A stretch of 30,057 nt of DNA from contig JAUNKI010000001.1 in the NCBI GenBank assembly GCA_030532815.1, forward strand, positions 1 through 30,057, read 5' to 3'. Position 1 is the stretch's first letter. Every line of letters begins with the position of its first letter. Position numbers and translations under genes: made by a program. This document shows positions 1 to 8,496 of the stretch, piece after piece. The DNA is from Leptotrichiaceae bacterium. Lineage in GTDB: Bacteria; Fusobacteriota; Fusobacteriia; Fusobacteriales; Leptotrichiaceae. The notes beneath the pieces are model-generated. The model saw only the letters and a program-made list of their open reading frames with translations. It ran no database searches and had not been told where the DNA came from.

Positions 1-110
1 GTGAGCGTCGTAAAAACATCCTTTTTGTTTTTACAGCGAACGGGCATTTTTGAGCCTTAGTAAAATTTGAGTTGAATAGTTTTTTTGCGAAGCTTTTTTT
101 CAAAAAAAGC
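1..110. repeat. Dispersed intergenic repeat, copy A (cut by window edge)
   Basis: Bases 13-55 match bases 27021-27063 exactly (43 nt, same orientation). Weaker similarity continues through an AGTAAAATTTGAGTTGAA-like module to about base 107. The copy ends in the near-perfect palindrome GCTTTTTTTCAAAAAAAGC (92-110). It lies just downstream of the lipoprotein gene that ends at 132. The palindrome is not followed by a T-run on either strand, so it is not a textbook terminator. The left part of the element lies outside the window. Confidence 0.85.
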
Positions 111-131
111 GTGAAAAAAGTCTTTTGATCG

Positions 132-1700
132 TTATTTCTTCATAAATCTTTTATATGCACTTTCCTGAATTTTTTCAGCTTTCATCAATCCTATATCATC
201 CAGTCTTTTTATATACATATCCCAGTCCTTATCCACATCAGATACTCCCATTATCCATTTTTGGGACATTTCTTCCACGTAGGAATTTAACTGAGTATTT
301 ATTTTAATAAATTCCTTTGATTCTTCCTTAGTATATTTCAATATAGGCATTAATTCATGTACATAATTATTTTTAAGGTAAAAATCTATGGCATCGACAG
401 CTTCTTTTACATACCACTGTTTTTCATACTCGGAGTCCTGAGGCATTCCCAGTCTGAACTGAGCTCCCGATTCCCTTATTACTGCAAGAGGTGTCTTACC
501 TTCAGGATTTTTCATTATTTTATCAGTAAATACAGCTTTTCCGTCTACTACAGTATAGTCATCTCCTTCGATACCGAAATTCCATAATCTTCTTCCTTCG
601 GGAGAATACCAGAAATCAAAGTATTTAACAGCTTCTATTGCATTTTTGGATTTTGAGCTTATTCCCCAGCCGCCTAAATATGTAGTTCTTGCCTGATACG
701 TTTTATTATCTCCGTTAAAAACGGGAGGGGCTATTATCCCGAAATTAAATCCTGGTATTGTCTTATCCAGTTTTCCGTTATAGGAGCTTGTGCTTCCGAA
801 CCAATCTACGGTAAATCCTCCCAAATTATTGGAAAGCATATAGTCCCTTGCGGAAATTCCCCTTGTAAAAATTTCTTTATCTATAAGACCTTCTTTATAC
901 CATTTTGCAAGCTGTTTCATAGCCTCTTTGTATTCTGCCTGTGCAGGCCCGAATTTTACCGTATCATTACTGTCGTACCAGAAAGCTCTCGCTTTAAATA
1001 TATCAGCCAGAGGTTGTAAAACCTTTGCCACAGTATCTCCTCTACTGAATATCGCTACTTCATCTTTTTTCCCGTTACCGTTAGGATCCTTTTCAGTGAA
1101 TGCCATGAGGACATCATGTAATTCTTCAACAGTTTTAGGTTCCTGTAATCCTAATTTCTGTATCCAGTCCTTTCTTATATAATACCCTGTCGAAGGCATA
1201 AAATTAAAATAGTCGTAATAATTCGGTATCATATATATATGTCCGTCGGCGGCAACGGCATCCTGTTTATATCTCGGATTTTCCTCCCAGAATTTTTTTA
1301 TGTTCGGAGCATACTTATCTATGAGTTCCTCTAACGGAATAAGTCCTCCGTCTATTCCCAGACTTTCAAGATCTTCAGTAAATTCATAAGCTACTATATC
1401 AGGAAGCTCTCCTGAAGATACAAGAAGGTTATATGCTTCTTTCTGGTCTGTCTGATTTTGAGAAGCTACATTTTTCAGCTTAATGTTAGTCATCTCAGCT
1501 GCTTTTTTATAAATGGGAAGTTCAGGATCCAGAGCTTTCCCCAGATGAATTGCAAAAACAGTCAGTTCCTTAGGTTTCTCCGATATAAGGTGACCCTCGA
1601 GTTTCTTATCTTCCCCTTTAATTTCAGTTTTTTCTTTCGGTTTTCCGCAGGCACTCAATAAAACTGCCATGATTATTAATGTATAAACAACCTTCTTCAT
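132..1700 (-). CDS. ABC transporter solute-binding lipoprotein (GAG/oligosaccharide type), paralogue B
   Basis: This is a 522-residue extracellular sugar-binding protein, lipid-anchored and expected in the periplasm. The N-terminus is a lipoprotein signal with lipobox LLSAC, giving lipidated Cys18. Residues 205-214 read DPNGNGKKDE, an EF-hand-like calcium loop typical of the large alginate and GAG binding proteins (AlgQ2, and Smon0123 of Streptobacillus moniliformis). It is strikingly similar throughout to the protein at 8497-10059, including DNA runs of 50 and 44 identical bases. It is the last gene of the minus-strand locus, 61 bp downstream of the family-8 lyase gene and far from the permeases. 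It probably delivers a related ligand to the same permeases, or acts as an alternative receptor. Family assignment is firm. The ligand (unsaturated GAG disaccharide) is inferred from context. Confidence 0.93.
   Translation of the reverse strand: MKKVVYTLIIMAVLLSACGKPKEKTEIKGEDKKLEGHLISEKPKELTVFAIHLGKALDPELPIYKKAAEMTNIKLKNVASQNQTDQKEAYNLLVSSGELPDIVAYEFTEDLESLGIDGGLIPLEELIDKYAPNIKKFWEENPRYKQDAVAADGHIYMIPNYYDYFNFMPSTGYYIRKDWIQKLGLQEPKTVEELHDVLMAFTEKDPNGNGKKDEVAIFSRGDTVAKVLQPLADIFKARAFWYDSNDTVKFGPAQAEYKEAMKQLAKWYKEGLIDKEIFTRGISARDYMLSNNLGGFTVDWFGSTSSYNGKLDKTIPGFNFGIIAPPVFNGDNKTYQARTTYLGGWGISSKSKNAIEAVKYFDFWYSPEGRRLWNFGIEGDDYTVVDGKAVFTDKIMKNPEGKTPLAVIRESGAQFRLGMPQDSEYEKQWYVKEAVDAIDFYLKNNYVHELMPILKYTKEESKEFIKINTQLNSYVEEMSQKWIMGVSDVDKDWDMYIKRLDDIGLMKAEKIQESAYKRFMKK
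571..620. repeat. 50-bp direct repeat within lipoprotein paralogues, copy 1
   Basis: This 50-base stretch is identical to 8930-8979, same orientation, 8.36 kb away. A second identical run of 44 bases occurs at 1258-1301 and 9617-9660. Both lie inside the two paralogous binding-protein genes and encode conserved segments. Confidence 0.9.
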
Positions 1701-1761
1701 TTTATATCATTCCTCTCTTCTTTATTCATTTATTTCAGATACTCCGTATTTTTTTCTGATT

Positions 1762-4131
1762 TTAAATTCTTTTCAAATTTATAATTACAGATTGTCCTCT
1801 GTTTACAAGATTAATTTTCAGTTTTGTCTTTCCGTTTCCGACATTTATCTTTACAGCCTGACTGCTTGATAAAAGTGAATATTCTCCGTCTATTTCCAGC
1901 TCCGTTTCATATTTTGAAAGTTGCGTGGGATCACTTACTGCAAGGGTAATTCCATCTCCTTTTTCGGTTTTTATAAGTGAAACAGGAGAAAAGACCTTTA
2001 TTCCGTTTACTTTTACTTCCTTATTTTTCCAGAAATTCATTCCGGTAATTTTTCTTTTCTTATCTTCTATTGCGTGAACTTCATCATCCAGACGAATAAT
2101 TTCCACAGTATTTTCGTTATATTTTTCCACTTCTTCTTCAGTAAACATCGGTAATATTATATATGCATATTTGGAATTTTTAGGATTTTTTCCGTGTTCG
2201 ATATACGCTTTAAAATACGCTTTTTCATGTATATCTGCTGATTTCCCTCCGATTTCCTTCCAGCTTCCCTTTTCATTTTTAATATCCACTGTAAGAATAG
2301 AAGGTTCCAATATTTTATAGCCTATATTTTCACCTGTTTTTTGGTCTGTAAAGTTAATATATGTTCCTTTTTTCGCCTGTATTTTCTTTATCGAAGTGAC
2401 ATTCTGTCTGTCAATTGTCACTTTTTTATCATTTGTATTATGTATTATTCTGTTATCCAGCGTTGTATGAATTTCATCGTCACTGCTTGTTATTCCCGAA
2501 CCTACGGCTATAATTTCTTCACCGAGCATAAACCATGATTTTTTAGCTTCAGTCTTATTATTCCATGATATGAAGTCCATTCCTGTCATTGCCGTATTTC
2601 CGTCTGTAGCTCCCCCTGCCCATGCTTTGGGAGAAACAGCCGAAGGTACTCTTCTTTCTCCTGAACCGTCAGCTCTTTTTGAAATGCTTTCAGTAGTTCC
2701 CGGCATATGAAGTTTATCCGCAGTCTGCCAATAATCGGTAAAAGCTGAAGAATCAGTACCGTAAATATACGTCATTCCGTCCCCCGTATACCAGCCTTTT
2801 AAATTTTCTCCGTTCATCGTTTCAAAATTTGCTATTCTCGAAGAATGCATTGAAATTACAAACTTTCCTTTTCTTCTGCTTACCTGAACGGCTCTGTCCA
2901 TTGAAGAAAAAATCTTCGTACCATGAATTTCCTCTATATTTATATTATTATCATTGACAATATCTTTCAGTACTTTTTCGACAACCAGATTTCCCGTTTT
3001 TTCGGTAACACTGTAACTGTTATTTTCGGCTATGGCTCTTTTTACTAATTTCTGTATCTCTTCCTTATGAGGGGATACTGCTCCTTCAGATACCATACCG
3101 AATGCTCCTATAAGAGATCTTCCTCTTTCCAGATCGTTGGAATTATCCCTTGACAGTGATCTTCCGCTTACCGAGTCATTTATTCCTCCGTTTATGAGTA
3201 AATAAGTATATCCTTTGATTATGGAGCCGTACAGCGTTTCCAGTCTCGGATCTTTCGGCAGAAAGGAAGTATCCTTTGCAACATACAGCAAAGTTCCCAG
3301 CCCATTAAACAGAACACTTGCATATGTTCCGCTGTAAGCTACATTTTCATGCTGAATAAAGGAACCGTCTTCATAAAAACCGTCTCCTTTAGTTACTATT
3401 TCTCCTATATCACCTACTGCATCTATGCCGTTCATTGTTTCCGTCCTGTCTTTTGTCAGTATCCCTCTTCCGAAGGAGATAATCGCAGTATCCATTCTGT
3501 TTCCTCCTTTGGATATCCGTTTATTAGGAGATGTAGAATACTTTGCAGCAGGACTTGCACCTGAATGAGTAGCATAAGGTTGAAAATATTTTGAAGCTTT
3601 CATCAGATTATCAAGAAGGTCGTCAGGAATTTCTCCGTACATGATTATTCCCGTTTCATTTATGCTTTTAGGAATACCTATTTCCCACTGCCACCAGTTT
3701 CCGAGTTCCTGTAAACTGTCATTATAGACATTTTCATTAAGCCAGATAAGTGATTCAATTATATTTTTCTTTAAATCATCACTTTTATAATATTTTGTAC
3801 CGTCTGTAAAGTAGGCTTTTACCAATGTTTTTACATTTTCAAATGCACTTAATATCTGTGCTCCGTTTTTCATATCTTTCAAATCATCGAATATATACTG
3901 TCTATTCGGATCCGTATTTAACTTTCCGAGTATTTTCTCACTGTTTTTTTCCAACTGCGTAGTGATTTTTTCTATTTTCTGCCTGTTCTGAATATTATTT
4001 CCGTCAGGCATATTTATAATGATTTTTCTCCATTTTTCCCTTATCCCGTCAAATTCATCATTTCCGACTGAAGCTGCAGAAATAAAAGTCATCATTATCA
4101 ATCCTGCGAATATTGCATTTTTTACAATCAT
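1762..4131 (-). CDS. Polysaccharide lyase family 8 (hyaluronan/chondroitin lyase type)
   Basis: This 789-residue secreted lyase cleaves uronic-acid polysaccharides by beta-elimination, leaving a 4,5-unsaturated uronate. Residues 1-20 are a Sec signal peptide with no lipobox. The alpha-toroid domain carries NWWQWEIG (145-152), then GGNRMD with the expected catalytic Asn211. Next is DGSFIQHENVAYSGTY (255-270), giving His261 and catalytic Tyr270, followed by GRSLSR (323-328) with the conserved arginines. Residues from about 390 onward match the beta-sandwich part of the family, and the length is normal for PL8. A good ribosome site (GGAGG) precedes the chosen ATG. The gene lies 12 bp downstream of the autotransporter gene. 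KduI, KduD and GAG-type binding proteins in the same locus favour hyaluronan or chondroitin over xanthan as substrate. Exact substrate is not visible. Confidence 0.93.
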   Translation of the reverse strand: MIVKNAIFAGLIMMTFISAASVGNDEFDGIREKWRKIIINMPDGNNIQNRQKIEKITTQLEKNSEKILGKLNTDPNRQYIFDDLKDMKNGAQILSAFENVKTLVKAYFTDGTKYYKSDDLKKNIIESLIWLNENVYNDSLQELGNWWQWEIGIPKSINETGIIMYGEIPDDLLDNLMKASKYFQPYATHSGASPAAKYSTSPNKRISKGGNRMDTAIISFGRGILTKDRTETMNGIDAVGDIGEIVTKGDGFYEDGSFIQHENVAYSGTYASVLFNGLGTLLYVAKDTSFLPKDPRLETLYGSIIKGYTYLLINGGINDSVSGRSLSRDNSNDLERGRSLIGAFGMVSEGAVSPHKEEIQKLVKRAIAENNSYSVTEKTGNLVVEKVLKDIVNDNNINIEEIHGTKIFSSMDRAVQVSRRKGKFVISMHSSRIANFETMNGENLKGWYTGDGMTYIYGTDSSAFTDYWQTADKLHMPGTTESISKRADGSGERRVPSAVSPKAWAGGATDGNTAMTGMDFISWNNKTEAKKSWFMLGEEIIAVGSGITSSDDEIHTTLDNRIIHNTNDKKVTIDRQNVTSIKKIQAKKGTYINFTDQKTGENIGYKILEPSILTVDIKNEKGSWKEIGGKSADIHEKAYFKAYIEHGKNPKNSKYAYIILPMFTEEEVEKYNENTVEIIRLDDEVHAIEDKKRKITGMNFWKNKEVKVNGIKVFSPVSLIKTEKGDGITLAVSDPTQLSKYETELEIDGEYSLLSSSQAVKINVGNGKTKLKINLVNRGQSVIINLKRI

Positions 4132-4143
4132 AATTTCCTCCGT

Positions 4144-7100
4144 TTAAAAACTGTAATTTAATCCGATACTTTGTCTGAATATGTGATTTCCCGTTTTTTC
4201 ACCGAATTTACCGCTTTTTTCATCAGTATTCTTAACTTTTATATCGGATACGGACATCGAAACAAATACATTAAGTCCGGGAATTATATTTTTTGTATAC
4301 TTTATTCCGTATCTGTATTCATATGTTTCGGATTTTTTCTCTTTTGTTCCTGTTGTCTTATATACTGCACCTTTTCCCAAAGGCAGTCTCATGTCCAAAA
4401 CGACATTATCTCCATTTCCGAAATTGTACGTTATTGCAGGTCTCAGCTGTTCGGAAATATATCTTTCAACATTGTTTCTTTTGTCAAAAAATCTGTCTTC
4501 TCTGAAATACATCAGCTGCAATTTCCATTTGGGAGAAAATCCGTTATATACAAAACCGTACTGATTTTCCATTTTATAATCCTTCTGACCTTTTCTTTCT
4601 CCTTTATAATAAATATCCGCCATTCCTGTAGTTTTTCCGTTAAGGAAATATCCGTTCCCTAAATTATATGAAAAATTTGCGTCCAGTTTAAATTCATGAA
4701 AACCTGTTTTTGATACGTAATAATCCTTCTTCTTATAATTTTTGGGTCTTCGGGAATTTTCAGACTTATATCCGAAACTCAGACCGTAATTTCCCTTTGG
4801 AAAAGTATTTCTATATCTGATTTCTCCGAACAGACGGCTTGAAGAAACTTTATCTTCTCTGCCGTTTTTCCCCTGAAACATTCCGTTATCCTTGTAAAAT
4901 CCTTCAAAATAATAGGATATTTTTGACTTTGTATCTGTCAGTGTCAGCCATATTAACGGTTTATAATCTGAAGATTTGGAATAATCTCCTGCCGAAAGAA
5001 CATTTCCGTAATAATAGGATCTGTCCGAAGGATCTTCGGAATCAAGGGTAAATCCTACTGTTTTTCTCCATCTTGAAACTTTTTTACTGTTATTCAGTTT
5101 AGCCGCTATACTGTTCAGTATATTGTTTCTGAAAACGTCTCCCTTATATTCAAAACCTGCTTCTATCCTATCCGATTTATATTCTTTTCCTTTTGAATGT
5201 CTGTAATTTAAAGTCAGTGATAAATTTTCAGTCAAACCGAAAGCTAAATTTACATTATAGTAAAATATATTTTTCAGGTTTACGGATTTTACCTTATGTT
5301 CACTGCTAAGTCCCTGCAGTTTATAGTGCTTAAATTTGTTTACATTCCCTTTTTCAGTTTCAAAGCCTGCACCGAACCCCAGCCTGTAAACTCTGTTTAG
5401 AAATATTCCGTTTTTTTCTACATTTATTCCTATGTTCGGCTTCACGGAATTATAAGTTTTTTCATTTACAGGAACATTTTTTATTGTTAAATTACTTGCC
5501 TTTGCCGAAACTGTCTCCCTCTCTTCATTTATATTTCCCTGAAATATTTTTTTAAAATCAATTCCTGCATATATTGAAACTCTGAACATATTTCTTTCCA
5601 CAGGAGTATAAATTATTTTTGAACCTGCTCCTAAAACTATTACGGGATAGCTGGAATTAAAAGTATAGTTTTTATCGTTAATATTGATTTCCCTTTTAAC
5701 GGAATTATGGGAATATGCAGTTCCTATAGTAGTCAGAAAGGAAAGTTTGCTGTTTAAGGTATAATCATAATAACCTCCGAAATATACCGTATCCGTTTCG
5801 GCTTTTCCTCCGTTGTTCTTTTTAAAATCCAATGTTCCTTCGGAAGCACCGAAAATAAATCCGAGCCTGTTATTTCCCACTATGTGCTTTTCCCATATTC
5901 CTGCAATTCCCTTTTCCTTTTTTCCTGCATTTATTACACCTGAAAAATTTCCCGTATCATTTATATAAAATATATCATGAGTTGTGGAATTTAAAGGTCT
6001 GTTTCTCGTAATGTCTCTTGAAAAAGTTTTTTTCAGGCTTATTTTTTCAAACAGTCCGAAATTTATAATTGCCGAATCTGCAACATACCCATGGACAATT
6101 CCTGAAATCTGGGATAATACATCGTTAAAAACTTTCCTGTCTTTTAACTGCTCCATTTCTCCGATAATTTTATCCAGATCTCCTGATATCCTGTTTTTAT
6201 TCCTTTCATTTTCCAGATATTGTGCAAATTCGCTTAAATTAATGTTTCCGCTTACATCGGAATATCTGTTTTTACCGAGAATTACATCATTATTTTCTTT
6301 TTTTCTGTAAGTCCATACAAGACTGTCCTGAAATTCGGCTTCACTTCCGTCTACTTTTATTCCGCCTAAATACTCTGAAGCCGAAAATTCCTTTCCTTCA
6401 CCTTTAAAGGAGAGATTTGTCTTTCCTTTGAGTATTACTGCATTCCCATTGATATATATAGGGCTACTTTCCTTTTTATTTAAAGTGAGAACGGAATTTT
6501 CCAGTGTCAGAGTTCCCGACTGCCCGTTTATATACCCGTCTTTTATTAAACCCGTCTTCATTTTTTCTGTATAATTCTGTGCATTTTCACTGCTTTCCAA
6601 AGATATTTCCGAATTTCGGACAAATGAATTTCCGCTTAAGTTCAGTGAATTATATTTTTCAACAGTCAGTCCTTCAGCAACGGCATTTTCAAAAAATAGT
6701 GAATCAGTTCCGCTGTTTCCGATGATTTTCCCATTTATAGAAACGGCATTTTTCAATATAACCGTATTATCCGTTAAAGTTCTTGAAAATATTGCATTTC
6801 CCGATTTATCTCCGATAATTTTTCCGCCGTCATTTATAAAAACGGCATTTCCGAGCTGCACTCCCGTCGCTTTTTCAGTTTTTAATATTATTTCTCCTTT
6901 ATTTACTGAGATACCGTTTTTATCCGTTTTTATTCCGATACCTTCATTTACATATATTTTTCCCGTTCCTGAATTTATTCCGAATGAGTTTTGGCTCACT
7001 GCTATTCCGGAAGAAAATTTTCCGCTCAGAATTTCTATTTCACCTTTATTTTCCACTGTCCCCGTCATTTGAGACACAGCAGCATTGGAAGTATTCCTTT

Positions 7101-8472
7101 CGTCTCCTCTGTGAATTATTCTTCCCTCATTTATAACGATGGAATTTTCTCCTGAAGCTTTAATTCCCGAAGTATATTTTTTGCCTTCCACTTCCACCGT
7201 TCCTGAGGATATGATTTCCCTGTTGTCATTTGCCTGTATTCCCGTACTTCTCTCTCCTGAAACAAATATATTTCCTTTATTTACTATAACGCCGTTATCA
7301 GATTTTTTCGTTTCTTTGGCTGCAATTATTCCTGTAGCTCCTTCTTCTACGAAAATATTGCCTGTTGCCGTATTTTCAAAATTCGCATTTCCTGCCGCCT
7401 GTACTCCGTAACTTTCTCCTTTAACGTTAATTACCTGATTATTGACTGTTTTTTCCATAGGAACCGTCGTTCTTTTCAATATATTTATTCCGACAGATTT
7501 TCCGTCTACATTTATAATTCCGTTATTTTCAAAGTTTCCTTTGGATATTACTCCTATTCCCGTACTGTCGACATTTATTTTTCCGAAATTGGCTGCACTT
7601 CCTTTTTCGTTATTTATAAATATTCCTTTTGAGTTGTATCCGCTGTAGGGATTTTTCCCTGTTCCGCTCACATTTACCGTTCCATAGTTTTCAAAGGAAT
7701 TTTTATCTTCGGAGTTTATATTTACTCCTATTGCTTCTGAGCCTGATGTAAGTTTTTCGTTGGAAAATACATTTATCTCTCCTTCATTTCTCAAAAACAT
7801 TTTATTTTCCAGAGAAACTCCCGTTGCTTTATCTTTTACTTCTATTATTCCGTTTCGAGTCGACAGTATATCGGCTTTTTTATTTTTATTCCCTGTTATT
7901 CCGACACTTCCCGTTCCCGTAACAGAAACTTTTCCGGAGTTTTCAAACTTCAAATCGTTAAAATTAAGGAATACACCTTTTGCCTTATTTTTGACGAAAA
8001 TATTTCCTGTATTTTGTATTTCCGCAGCATTCGTAACATTTATACCTGTCGCTTTCTTTCCTGAAATTTCAAGAATTCCTTCATTCCTGAATTTTCCCTT
8101 CTGTATGGAAACTCCTTCAAAATTAAAGCTGCTTTTATTAATTACTTTTATAATTCCCCGATTTATACTGAATTCATTAATTGATGTTCCTGAATTTATA
8201 TTTATAATTTTTCTGTTTTTATTTCCGGAATATTCGATATTTATGTTTACGGGATTATCCGTATCTTCTTCTCCGAGAAGTACGGCATATTTATTAGGCT
8301 GAATGCTTATTACCGTATCACTGTTCAAATCTCCCGGAGTTATAATATTTCCCGTTATACGGTAATTTTTTCTCGGATCCGCATTATTGTTCTGATCGGG
8401 ATAAAGTGTCGCATATATCTGATTATGCTTTAATATCGTTAAAAGTACAAAAATTATAAGCTTTTTTTTCAT
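4144..8472 (-). CDS. Autotransporter with beta-helix passenger and apparent second, OmpG-like porin barrel
   Basis: This is a 1442-residue outer-membrane protein. Residues 1-21 form a Sec signal ending in IYA. Residues about 25-780 are a passenger of degenerate repeats with a recurring core such as ENSGKVSV, ENNGIINV, ENYGTVNV and RNEGEINV followed by GI/GV, typical of a beta-helix. Residues about 785-825 are the helical linker seen before autotransporter barrels (LSQISGIVHGYVADS). Residues about 835-1114 fit a classical 12-strand barrel, with the entry segment GIWEKH at Trp860 and the end at GFEYKGDVF (Phe1114). About 330 further residues follow (1115-1442). I count 14-15 amphipathic strands in them, ending in IGLNYSF, which resembles an OmpG/KdgM-type carbohydrate porin. 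The frame is uninterrupted. The gene sits between a binding-protein gene and the lyase gene, suggesting a role in capturing or admitting GAG fragments. The autotransporter call is firm. The porin half is inferred from strand pattern only. Confidence 0.85.
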   Translation of the reverse strand: MKKKLIIFVLLTILKHNQIYATLYPDQNNNADPRKNYRITGNIITPGDLNSDTVISIQPNKYAVLLGEEDTDNPVNINIEYSGNKNRKIININSGTSINEFSINRGIIKVINKSSFNFEGVSIQKGKFRNEGILEISGKKATGINVTNAAEIQNTGNIFVKNKAKGVFLNFNDLKFENSGKVSVTGTGSVGITGNKNKKADILSTRNGIIEVKDKATGVSLENKMFLRNEGEINVFSNEKLTSGSEAIGVNINSEDKNSFENYGTVNVSGTGKNPYSGYNSKGIFINNEKGSAANFGKINVDSTGIGVISKGNFENNGIINVDGKSVGINILKRTTVPMEKTVNNQVINVKGESYGVQAAGNANFENTATGNIFVEEGATGIIAAKETKKSDNGVIVNKGNIFVSGERSTGIQANDNREIISSGTVEVEGKKYTSGIKASGENSIVINEGRIIHRGDERNTSNAAVSQMTGTVENKGEIEILSGKFSSGIAVSQNSFGINSGTGKIYVNEGIGIKTDKNGISVNKGEIILKTEKATGVQLGNAVFINDGGKIIGDKSGNAIFSRTLTDNTVILKNAVSINGKIIGNSGTDSLFFENAVAEGLTVEKYNSLNLSGNSFVRNSEISLESSENAQNYTEKMKTGLIKDGYINGQSGTLTLENSVLTLNKKESSPIYINGNAVILKGKTNLSFKGEGKEFSASEYLGGIKVDGSEAEFQDSLVWTYRKKENNDVILGKNRYSDVSGNINLSEFAQYLENERNKNRISGDLDKIIGEMEQLKDRKVFNDVLSQISGIVHGYVADSAIINFGLFEKISLKKTFSRDITRNRPLNSTTHDIFYINDTGNFSGVINAGKKEKGIAGIWEKHIVGNNRLGFIFGASEGTLDFKKNNGGKAETDTVYFGGYYDYTLNSKLSFLTTIGTAYSHNSVKREININDKNYTFNSSYPVIVLGAGSKIIYTPVERNMFRVSIYAGIDFKKIFQGNINEERETVSAKASNLTIKNVPVNEKTYNSVKPNIGINVEKNGIFLNRVYRLGFGAGFETEKGNVNKFKHYKLQGLSSEHKVKSVNLKNIFYYNVNLAFGLTENLSLTLNYRHSKGKEYKSDRIEAGFEYKGDVFRNNILNSIAAKLNNSKKVSRWRKTVGFTLDSEDPSDRSYYYGNVLSAGDYSKSSDYKPLIWLTLTDTKSKISYYFEGFYKDNGMFQGKNGREDKVSSSRLFGEIRYRNTFPKGNYGLSFGYKSENSRRPKNYKKKDYYVSKTGFHEFKLDANFSYNLGNGYFLNGKTTGMADIYYKGERKGQKDYKMENQYGFVYNGFSPKWKLQLMYFREDRFFDKRNNVERYISEQLRPAITYNFGNGDNVVLDMRLPLGKGAVYKTTGTKEKKSETYEYRYGIKYTKNIIPGLNVFVSMSVSDIKVKNTDEKSGKFGEKTGNHIFRQSIGLNYSF

Positions 8473-8496
8473 TTTAAACTCCTTTTAAGCTTGCTC

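Noticed and set aside
1..130. Intrinsic terminator for the operon ending at 132
   Set aside because: The GCTTTTTTTCAAAAAAAGC palindrome has no usable loop and no T-run on the minus strand after it.
7760..8302. 180-codon plus-strand frame opposite the autotransporter, and similar ones at 4171-4662, 6722-7072 and 5984-6310
   Set aside because: They are antisense shadows of the repetitive passenger and barrel. They have no ribosome sites and implausible composition.
4144..8472. Passenger repeats as a CRISPR array or DNA tandem repeat
   Set aside because: The periodicity is at protein level and degenerate in DNA. No repeat-spacer pattern exists anywhere in the window.
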